A DNA stretch of 40,103 bases from CAZDXB01 sp964509335 (GTDB lineage Bacteria; Bacteroidota; Ignavibacteria; Kapaibacteriales; UBA2268), in assembly GCA_964509335.1 (NCBI GenBank), contig CAZDXB010000025.1:1-40103 (forward strand). Reading direction: 5' to 3'. This document shows, piece after piece, positions 23,101 to 29,415 of this stretch (its first letter is position 1; every line of letters begins with the position of its first letter). Below the pieces are notes generated by a model. That model saw nothing but the letters and a program-made list of their open reading frames with translations. It searched no databases and was not told the DNA's origin. Both the position numbers and the translations under genes were made by a program.

Positions 23101-24682
23101 AATCTCCCCGCAATTCGAAGGAGAACGCCTGAAAGAAAACGAGCCGATATCATTTTCCTTCAGCGGCAAAAAGTTGCCCTTGGAATTGCTTTCACCGTTC
23201 GCCGCCGGAGTTAAGAATTTGAAAGGATACGCCGACGCCTCGTTTTCGGTAGAAGGCAAAGAACTAAAATCGATAAATTACAGAGGCTCTATAAACCTGA
23301 AAAATTCGAATTTCCTCTTGGAAGCGAACAATATGGACTATTCCGCTAACGGCTACGTATTATTCAAAACTGACACGGTATTCGTCCGCAACCTAACTCT
23401 TGAAAACAATCCCTCCGACTTAATCGACGGCAAGGCGAAAGTAAAGGGCTACTGCGTATTCGAAGGATTTGACTTAAAGAAATTCGACTTTGAGGCTCAT
23501 TCCAAACAAATCAAAGTAATGAGCCGCTCCAGTATGAAAGCCACGCCCTCTCTTTACGGCAACTTTACAATTTCTTTCGGTCCCGAGCCTCTGCATATGT
23601 ACGGGAGCCTGACCGAGCCTTACGTCCGCGGCGATATCAACGTCGAAAAAGCCGCTCTGACGATGCCCGCTTCCAACGGCGGCGACTTCCAAAAAACAAG
23701 ATTAGTATATAAAACCATCAACAAAAAGCAAGTCGAGCTTGAATTTGTTAAAGACAGCTCTCAAACAGAGCCGAAAATCTCTTCTAAAGGCGAAGAAAAC
23801 GGCGGCGGATTCGCCGAAAACCTCGACATAGAAACCGATATACGTTTCCTCGGCGGCTTCGTAGTAACAATGGAAATCACGGGCATCGGACAATTAATCG
23901 CCGAAATAGGGACTTCGAACCCGAACGAACCGCTTAGATTCGTTCAAGAAAGAGGCGCCGAGCAACCGCGCCTCTACGGAACGGATTTACTCGTTAAAGA
24001 CGGCTCCACAATCAAATTAATTAAAATGCTTGAAACCAAAGGCAAAATATCGTTCCCGACAGGCTCAATCGAAAATCCGACATTAGATTTAACCGCCGCA
24101 TACCGCGGACAGAGGTTTTTAGCCGACAAAGTTAGCTACTTCACGGTTAAAATGAATATCACAGGCACGAAAGAAAAACCGAAAGTTAATTTAACATACT
24201 CAATCGACGACATAGAAGCGACCGGCGACTCTACAAAAATAAGCGAAAACGCTCTTTTATTGCTTGCCATAGGAAGAACAAAAGAAGAAATGGGACAAAG
24301 CGAAAGCGGGTCTTTCGATATGTCTTCAGCGACCTCCTCCGTCGCTTCAGCCGCCACTTCAGCCGCCGTTTCAACCGCTTTAACAGATTTCGTTCAAGGG
24401 ACGGGCTTCATTAAAAGCGCGGATATCGACATCGGTAGCTCTTTGACGGATTTAGACCAAGCGAAAATGAAATTCTCTGGAGAAATTCAAGGCATCAGAT
24501 GGACTTTAGGGGGAACAGTCGCGGAATTCTCCGGAAACAACGAAATAACTATAGATATGCCTATGCCATTCTGGAGAAACGTGATTTTGCAAATCACTAA
24601 AGCTACTAGTTCCGCCCCCGCTTCAGCCGCCAGAAACCAAAAAGATTGGGAAGTAAAATTACGTCTGAGAACTAGTTGGTAA
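20147..24682 (+). CDS. tamB: TamB/DUF490-type translocation and assembly module protein
   Basis: Starting at the ATG at 20147 gives 1511 aa; sequence further upstream lacks coding character. One N-terminal membrane helix (about 28-50) is followed by an AsmA-like region, then a very long repetitive beta-rich stretch of alternating hydrophobic strands. The C-terminal DUF490 domain (about 1150-1511) shows LLVKDGSTIKLIKMLETKG (in part), GSIENPTLDLTAAYRG and a closing LRLRTSW. TamB-like proteins span the periplasm as a hydrophobic groove and support outer-membrane protein insertion or lipid transport. In this phylum they are often longer than the proteobacterial form. Genes around it are not the usual tamA/BamA partner. 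Confidence 0.9.
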   Translation: MDKNKNIEQNQNGKKERKIFFFSWLRRNIYLIFLILLFVVISSLIGVITLTKTDWFKEWAREQALSAINSGLAEDALFSFSDIEFKNLIEANLREAAITVKSDTAIACETISAVFEIKPLFSKRFIINKIVLDGAKVKIRKSKDGVINLSQIAKPSTDTTKGEPPEWLVNLEKLKIKNGSLSFYDSTAAVKKTKSFDDKHLSLRNLNLDLNAKLRLSPTKYFVKINNLDFKETRSGFALNHLAFVLKADTQRVQIQDLTMETPRSIITSALELKETNVFSQDSDIDNSKIDLQLKANPISSADIERFSPEAKEISGDFYVDAQISGSPKEILFKIKNFSFGSTHFSAKGKLKNPGDTLNYAYDINLNNASIKRRDLINTFAQLTSESIPNFGEIKIPFVSLTYASESVASKFKLVNRQGSVSGKANAHLKKPVTYDVSLKTKNLDFSKLTGDAALKSSLNSRISLKGEGSDPLKLKFRLKMNADASKFSSFKIDSSEIKINADGSGNLNIEKIKSYFASGGSLNLDGGIALDDLNAPDYNLFANINNIRLASILNEKQAPKVVSSSLKVKGKGLSIANIQSEIKMKIDELVYNGRNLKPGTVEIYIKNKKNQNSIKITSNFLNLELTGSGELADLSTALAENADYIQKELYTKIEGEKKDTTVETKKIKEKPKKTPYKPFDYKLKIGLKDSEIIASVLKFDELSADLSLDANYVSADSIFDFTVNNIKINEFNYKQNGKGLNVRPLAVSLGYSINKKADSEKLDKLFVGLKGKKIQLDDLTLSKPNLSLNLSGDSINYQISAVFKDILYLAIQGEGSSSSGRTNLALNELKINYLEKFALKSVSPAKLVYDKGDAEIENLKLSGDLGALEINGKYKNESFERATVKIKEYSLDSAKTILPFENELLTMMGGKLDSIEVVADGGIDNLSLRAFASLSDLAMNGSEIGRLRMNLNAEDGSIDGFLSLKSQTDKNRQLTLSVKKLPFEISPQFEGERLKENEPISFSFSGKKLPLELLSPFAAGVKNLKGYADASFSVEGKELKSINYRGSINLKNSNFLLEANNMDYSANGYVLFKTDTVFVRNLTLENNPSDLIDGKAKVKGYCVFEGFDLKKFDFEAHSKQIKVMSRSSMKATPSLYGNFTISFGPEPLHMYGSLTEPYVRGDINVEKAALTMPASNGGDFQKTRLVYKTINKKQVELEFVKDSSQTEPKISSKGEENGGGFAENLDIETDIRFLGGFVVTMEITGIGQLIAEIGTSNPNEPLRFVQERGAEQPRLYGTDLLVKDGSTIKLIKMLETKGKISFPTGSIENPTLDLTAAYRGQRFLADKVSYFTVKMNITGTKEKPKVNLTYSIDDIEATGDSTKISENALLLLAIGRTKEEMGQSESGSFDMSSATSSVASAATSAAVSTALTDFVQGTGFIKSADIDIGSSLTDLDQAKMKFSGEIQGIRWTLGGTVAEFSGNNEITIDMPMPFWRNVILQITKATSSAPASAARNQKDWEVKLRLRTSW

Positions 24683-24745
24683 TCGCGCTTGACTTTTGTC
24701 TCGCTTATTGTTATAATACTTTTAAAAAAAATAGGATTAAACAAA

Positions 24746-25318
24746 ATGCTATTTAAAGAAACAGAAATACCGAAACAATTCCGCTCCTACGAAACGGGAG
24801 AAAAATTCGACAAATGCTTGATGTGCGGCAAGGAACTGTTAAAAAGCGACGCCGATTACGTAATAGAAAAAGCGATTAAAAGATACCCAAAACTCGACTC
24901 GCAAGACGTTGTATTCGAATACGCTATGTGCTTCGATTGCGTAGAGAAAACGCAAGAAGAGCTATCGGAAGAATCGTTCTCGAGAATAATGGAATACTTC
25001 GGCAGCAACGCCGATATCTTCTCCAGAATGAATTTACTAGCCGACGAAAACCCGAAATTCGAGAATTGGATTTCAAAGTGCGCGATAAAAGGAACTCCGG
25101 TAAAAGAAATGGAAGAATACGTTATCGACGCTCACTGCAAAGGCGACCGCTTGCTTCTTTCCGCCCTGCCTTATATGATAGGCGGCGAAGCTATGGACGA
25201 AATAGGCGAACTGCTTTCAAATAAAACGACCGACTTCCTCGACGGATTTATGGGCGACAATCTCGGCTTCCCGCCCGAATTCAAAGACATACTTAAACCG
25301 AGGGTAGTATTGTTCTAA
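24746..25318 (+). CDS. Cysteine-rich protein of unknown function
   Basis: The ATG at 24746, with AGGA upstream, gives 190 aa. Two CxxC pairs, Cys24/Cys27 in CLMCGKE and Cys62/Cys65 in MCFDCVEK, probably bind one zinc ion. The rest is acidic and helical, with no membrane segment. It follows the tamB-like gene by 63 bp and ends 8 bp before a convergent hydratase gene. I do not recognise the family. The CxxC spacing could also be a redox site, but the surrounding residues look more like a zinc knuckle. Confidence 0.7.
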   Translation: MLFKETEIPKQFRSYETGEKFDKCLMCGKELLKSDADYVIEKAIKRYPKLDSQDVVFEYAMCFDCVEKTQEELSEESFSRIMEYFGSNADIFSRMNLLADENPKFENWISKCAIKGTPVKEMEEYVIDAHCKGDRLLLSALPYMIGGEAMDEIGELLSNKTTDFLDGFMGDNLGFPPEFKDILKPRVVLF

Positions 25319-25326
25319 ATTTATAG

Positions 25327-26124
25327 TTATTCCTCCAGCCACTTAGGTTTGCGCTTCTCCAGAAAAGCGTTCATCCCTTCTTGTCCCTCTTCGCTGGTTC
25401 GCAGTTCCGCGATTAACTTAGCGGTATAATCCTGAACTTCCCTGATTTCGCTCTCGCTAATCTTCAATATTAATTCTTTCGCCGCTCTAACCGCTTTCGG
25501 TCCGTTTTTAAGTATGTTTTCCGCCTTTTCGTTTACGGTTTCGTCCAATTTATTCAAAGGGACGATTTTGTTGACTAAATCGATTTTTTCCGCTTCTATA
25601 GCTGTAATTCTCTCGCCCGTAATAAAAAACTCCTTCGCCTTCGCTTCGCCGATTCTTCTTATTACATACGGCGAAATCGCCGAAGGAACAAGCCCCAAAC
25701 GAACTTCGCTCAAACCGAACTTGGCGTTATCGGCGGCTATTATTATATCGCAGGCGGACATCAATCCCACGCCGCCGCCTATCGCCGCGCCGTTTAATCT
25801 CGCTATCACGGGCTTAGGATACGAATAAATGAAGTAAATCAAATTGGCGAGTTGAACCGATTCCTGATAATTCTGCTCGTAAGAATAATCGACGACGCTC
25901 TTCATCCAATTTAGGTCGGCGCCCGCGCAAAAAGTTTTCCCGGCGCCGGTTAAGATAATAACTCGAGTTTCGTCGTTTTCCTTAAAATACTCGAAAGCTT
26001 CGAACAAGTCGTTGATTAACTCCCCGTTAAAAGCGTTGCGAACTTCCGGTCTGTTAAGAGCTATGCGGGCTATCCCGCCTTCGATATGCGTTTCCAGCGT
26101 TTTCAATTCGTTCAAGTTATTCAC
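25327..26124 (-). CDS. Enoyl-CoA hydratase/isomerase family, methylglutaconyl-CoA hydratase (LiuC)-like
   Basis: The GTG at 26124 gives 265 aa, the usual length; ATG at 26217 would add a hydrophobic leader that looks non-coding, and TTG at 26115 or 26106 are alternatives. The crotonase fold is clear: RPEVRNAFN near 25-33, the oxyanion-hole segments FCAGADL (about 65-71) and NGAAIGGGVGL (111-121), and SEVRLGLVPSAISPYV (139-154), which is close to LiuC-type hydratases of leucine and isoprenoid catabolism. The first catalytic glutamate of standard hydratases is Gly here, the second (Glu140) is kept. It would hydrate an enoyl-CoA. It lies between unrelated genes. Confidence 0.85.
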   Translation of the reverse strand: MNNLNELKTLETHIEGGIARIALNRPEVRNAFNGELINDLFEAFEYFKENDETRVIILTGAGKTFCAGADLNWMKSVVDYSYEQNYQESVQLANLIYFIYSYPKPVIARLNGAAIGGGVGLMSACDIIIAADNAKFGLSEVRLGLVPSAISPYVIRRIGEAKAKEFFITGERITAIEAEKIDLVNKIVPLNKLDETVNEKAENILKNGPKAVRAAKELILKISESEIREVQDYTAKLIAELRTSEEGQEGMNAFLEKRKPKWLEE

Positions 26125-26328
26125 GGCGGTCGTTTTGTTTACTGACACATAATTTGCTTTGTAATATATAAACGATACAGATAAAAGAAAAATAAAAACA
26201 ACATTGCCGTATAGCAATATAACGGTAACCGTTTCGTCAAAAAAACAAAAATAATAGGAAATAATCGAATAAGATGTTAGTCTGTTAAATAATAAGTTTT
26301 TTTGAAATAATATTAATTAAGGAGCTTT

Positions 26329-26691
26329 ATGGAATTTCTAACGATAGAAACTTTTAAAGAGAAAATATTCGATTACGAAAACAACACCGAATGGAAGTTT
26401 CAAGGAGACAAGCCCGCGATTATCGATTTTTACGCCGATTGGTGCGGACCTTGTAAAATAGTGGACCCGATTATGAGGGAACTGCAAGAAGAATACGACG
26501 GCAAAGTCGATATATACAAAATCGACACCGAGCAACAACAAGAATTAGCCGGCGCTTTTGGAATCCAGAGCATTCCTTCGGTTTTATTTATACCAATGGA
26601 AGATAAACCGCAAATGGCGGTAGGAGCGCTTCCTAAGGAAGGCTACATAAAAGCTATCAAAGAAGTTTTAGGCGTCGAAAATAACGAATAG
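26329..26691 (+). CDS. trxA: Thioredoxin
   Basis: A 120-aa single-domain thioredoxin with WCGPCK at residues 38-43 (Cys39, Cys42), the DFYADWCGPC strand and the cis-proline motif SIPSV near 85. There is no signal peptide, so it is cytoplasmic. AAGGAG lies just before the ATG. It leads a tight three-gene operon with a DUF6132 membrane protein and a DUF1858 protein (gaps of 3 nt and -20 nt). All three carry Cys pairs, which points to a shared thiol/sulfur redox task. It differs from housekeeping thioredoxins in its longer N-terminus. Confidence 0.93.
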   Translation: MEFLTIETFKEKIFDYENNTEWKFQGDKPAIIDFYADWCGPCKIVDPIMRELQEEYDGKVDIYKIDTEQQQELAGAFGIQSIPSVLFIPMEDKPQMAVGALPKEGYIKAIKEVLGVENNE

Positions 26692-26694
26692 GGA

Positions 26695-26901
26695 ATGAAT
26701 AAATACGTAAAAGCGTTAATAGGAGCCGCCGCTGGAGGAACTTTAGGCTATGCTTACTACTATTTTATAGGCTGTTCGGGCGGCTCCTGTCCGATTACGT
26801 CTAATTGGGAATACAGCGTCTTTTACGGAATAGCGGCGGGCGTGGTTCTTTCTTTCCCGTCGAAAAAACGAGGCGATAAAAATGTCGGAAGAAGCAAATA
26901 A
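26695..26901 (+). CDS. DUF6132-family small membrane protein
   Basis: The 68-aa product has two membrane segments (about 5-24 and 43-57) joined by a loop with GCSGGSCPITSN, where Cys27 and Cys32 could form a disulfide or bind a metal. This loop is the hallmark of DUF6132. Small proteins of this kind often sit beside thioredoxin and rhodanese genes in Bacteroidota. It starts 3 nt after the thioredoxin stop, and its end overlaps the next gene by 20 bp, which strongly suggests coupled translation. Function unknown. Confidence 0.8.
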   Translation: MNKYVKALIGAAAGGTLGYAYYYFIGCSGGSCPITSNWEYSVFYGIAAGVVLSFPSKKRGDKNVGRSK

Positions 26902-27100
26902 AGTAACGAAAGACACGGCTATAGAGGATTTACTCCAAGAAATCCCCGAAGCCGTAAGATACTTAATGGAACAAGGAATTAGATGCATCGTTTGCGGCGA
27001 GCCGATTTGGGGAACGCTCGAGTCAGCCGCGAAAGAAAAAGGTTTTTACGACAAAGACATAGAAAAATTCGTCGAAGACCTCAACAATTTCAAAAAGTAG
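26882..27100 (+). CDS. DUF1858 domain protein (hybrid-cluster-associated disulfide type)
   Basis: A 72-aa protein in the DUF1858 family: KDTAIEDLLQEIPEAVRYLME (in part), then GIRCIVCGEPIWGTLESAA with Cys35 and Cys38. In this family the CxxC is thought to be a redox-active disulfide or a metal site. Its ATG lies inside the DUF6132 gene. Position third in the thioredoxin operon suggests that it is a thioredoxin partner. It is cytoplasmic by sequence. Confidence 0.85.
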   Translation: MSEEANKVTKDTAIEDLLQEIPEAVRYLMEQGIRCIVCGEPIWGTLESAAKEKGFYDKDIEKFVEDLNNFKK

Positions 27101-27136
27101 ATGAAATGGAATTAGCGCTTGAGACTGTCTAATAAT

Positions 27137-27196
27137 AAATCTAATTCCAAAATTAAAATTTTAAATCTAATTCCAAAATTGCAATTTGGGAATTAG
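27137..27196. repeat. Palindromic repeat copy 3 with a direct duplication
   Basis: AAATCTAATTCCAAAATT occurs twice in a row (27137-27154 and 27163-27180). The second copy continues into a 30-nt near-palindrome (27167-27196; CTAATTCC at one end, GGGAATTAG at the other, centre TGCA). It lies between the convergent ends of the DUF1858 gene and a secreted-protein gene. It matches the family seen at 26-55 and 18418-18447. Confidence 0.7.
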
Positions 27197-27220
27197 AACT
27201 GTTCTTCTTTGCAGATTGCC

Positions 27221-29155
27221 CTACCGCTTAAGCACAAATAATCTCGCCGTTTCTATTCGCGTTCCTACTTCCATCGTTATATAATACATACCGGCGGACA
27301 GTTGTCTCGCGTCGTAAACCGTTGTAGCCTCGCCCGCGCCTACATTTTCCGAACTTAATATTACGTCGATTTTCTCTCCCAAAGAATTGTAAATAGCTAT
27401 TTCAATATTAGTCGCTTTCAAAACCCGATAATTAATCGTCAAGCGTTCGGAAGCGGGATTCGGATAAGCGCGCAAATTCGCGCTTCCTTTCGCGTAGGAA
27501 GAAATATCCACGTCGGAAGCCGTATCTAATATGAATTCATTGTTCCCGTTCATTACGCGGTTTCGCATAGCTTCCGGAATAGAACGGAATATCGCCCAAG
27601 ATTCCGTAGGTTCGGAGCCAAGCTTGAAAACGTTGTCCTCTATTCTAACTAAGTGATTTTCGCTAATATCGCCGCTAATGAACAGGTCGTTCGACTCGAA
27701 ATAATTATCGTGAACGTAAGCGGAATACATATCCGGCGAGCTTTCGCCGTCCATCCCTACAAAATATATCGACGACGCCCACTGCCCCGACTCGCCATAA
27801 CCGCCGTGATGAGTAGTCTTATAGCTCGTATGGGCGATAATTGTGTTATTGTAAATTTCGTTCATCGCGTCGGGATTGTAGCTCGCAATATTCAGCGGCG
27901 TAGCCGGCACGTAATCCCAATTCTCGTCCGGTTGCGGCTGCGTTATTTTCATATAATTATCGTGAACTTTGATATTTTTGGCGTTGTTGCCCTCGAACTT
28001 GATTCCGTGTAATTCTACTCGTCGCTCCAGCCAATTGCCGGAACCTTGCGGCATATCGCTCAAGGTCATATGCCCTTTCGTCGAAGCCCAATTATTGTAA
28101 TACTCGATGTCCGGCGCCGTTAAATGAATAGTTCTACCGATAGAGTTAATTCTGTTGCGATGAATTTTGCCGCCCTTCAATCCGCTGCCGTATAAAGCGT
28201 AGCCGTTGACGAAGCGCTGATGATGCTCAATATCGTTTTCGTATATTTCGAGAGATTTCGCCGCCGCCCTGAAACTTATCCCGCAGTGGCAACCTTCCGT
28301 TAGCAAATTGTGATGAACTCTAACCTCCGCCGTTTCTTCGTCGGCGTCTATTCGCAATAAATCGTTTCCGGGATAGTGGCGGCTTTCAATCGTCGTTACC
28401 GTACTATAAAAATGATTGTGATGAATATTAATATCGTTCTTCGCTCTGCCGCCAAGGCTAAGCGGGTAAGCGTTCGGGCGATTTACGTCGGTGAACAATC
28501 CGGCGACCTCCACTCCGTCGGCTTTCCAGCGCGAGCCTACAGCGTAACTATAATCTCCGCCGACCTCGCCTTGTATTACTTTGCCGTTGTAAATTTTCGC
28601 GTCTGGCTTGGTTATTTCGATTCCGTATAAATAATCCGCGTCGGAATTATTAGAATAGCGAACGGTATGCCCGTCCAAATCGAGCGTTATTCCTTTGGCG
28701 GCTATTTCAATAGCCGTAGCGTCGGCGTTAACGTCTTCGGCGAGTATATACGTCGAATTCGCTTGGTCTAACACGATTTTTGAGCCGTCGTCGGCGGCGA
28801 TTTCAATAGCGTCGCCGTATGCTTCGGTAGCGAATGTATAATCTTGGCTTTTCGTTTCTTTGCCGTCGATGAGGACGACAATACGAAAATGATACTCGCT
28901 TTCCAGAGTCAAACCCGTAATCTGATGGAACTGCGCTCTTCTGGCGTCGTCGGTTAATTTAGTGGAATCACCGTAACTTTCCGTCTCGCCGTATTCTACG
29001 TAACTTTTCGCTTCTTTGGATATATCTCCCAACTGCCAAAAAACGACCGCCGAAGTCTTACCGGCGCGAACCCAAACGTCGCTAAAGAGCGAATCTTCCT
29101 CCTGCGAAAGCAAAGTTGCCGGAAAAAGCAAAAGAGCAATCAATAATTTCTTCAT
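27221..29155 (-). CDS. Secreted right-handed beta-helix protein with T9SS sorting domain
   Basis: A 644-aa protein with signal peptide (MKKLLIALLLFPATLLSQ), a fibronectin-III-like domain (about 23-110), a long parallel beta-helix region (about 130-520) rich in NxI/HxN turns such as DINIHHNHF and IEYYNNWAS, and a C-terminal type IX sorting domain (about 565-644) beginning LRAYPNPASERLTI and ending ARLFVLKR. It should be exported by Sec, crossed over the outer membrane by T9SS and released or anchored. The helix suggests polysaccharide binding or cleavage, but no catalytic residues can be named. Confidence 0.88.
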   Translation of the reverse strand: MKKLLIALLLFPATLLSQEEDSLFSDVWVRAGKTSAVVFWQLGDISKEAKSYVEYGETESYGDSTKLTDDARRAQFHQITGLTLESEYHFRIVVLIDGKETKSQDYTFATEAYGDAIEIAADDGSKIVLDQANSTYILAEDVNADATAIEIAAKGITLDLDGHTVRYSNNSDADYLYGIEITKPDAKIYNGKVIQGEVGGDYSYAVGSRWKADGVEVAGLFTDVNRPNAYPLSLGGRAKNDINIHHNHFYSTVTTIESRHYPGNDLLRIDADEETAEVRVHHNLLTEGCHCGISFRAAAKSLEIYENDIEHHQRFVNGYALYGSGLKGGKIHRNRINSIGRTIHLTAPDIEYYNNWASTKGHMTLSDMPQGSGNWLERRVELHGIKFEGNNAKNIKVHDNYMKITQPQPDENWDYVPATPLNIASYNPDAMNEIYNNTIIAHTSYKTTHHGGYGESGQWASSIYFVGMDGESSPDMYSAYVHDNYFESNDLFISGDISENHLVRIEDNVFKLGSEPTESWAIFRSIPEAMRNRVMNGNNEFILDTASDVDISSYAKGSANLRAYPNPASERLTINYRVLKATNIEIAIYNSLGEKIDVILSSENVGAGEATTVYDARQLSAGMYYITMEVGTRIETARLFVLKR

Positions 29156-29237
29156 ATTAGCTATTTCAATAATTATAATAAAATATCAATTACGGCTAAT
29201 ATAAGCAATAATCGAGTATTATTAGTTTTTCTAATTG

Positions 29238-29263
29238 AATTACGAAAATGCAACTTGCGAATT
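29238..29263. repeat. Diverged palindromic repeat, copy 4
   Basis: AATTACGAAAATG and CAACTTGCGAATT form an imperfect palindrome centred on TGCA. Size, TGCA centre and AATT ends resemble the 27167-27196 repeat. The rest of the 260-bp gap (29156-29415) between two - strand T9SS genes shows no gene. Confidence 0.45.
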
Positions 29264-29415
29264 AATGTATAATTTGTTGATATGTATGATTTTTTATAGA
29301 CACGCAATAGCGTATCTACACAACTGAACTGCGGTTCTAGCTTAGTAACTCTGACGCTTTCTTACAAAATTTTAGGTGCGCCGCGCTTCTATAGAGCGCC
29401 AAATATAAAAGTTCG

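Noticed and set aside
22693..23259. Open frame on the - strand of 188 codons
   Set aside because: Antisense to the tamB-like gene; no SD and no family resemblance.
29281..29400. Possible small RNA or degraded gene between the two T9SS genes
   Set aside because: Only weak short inverted segments (for example AGACACGCAATAGCG) and no promoter or terminator.
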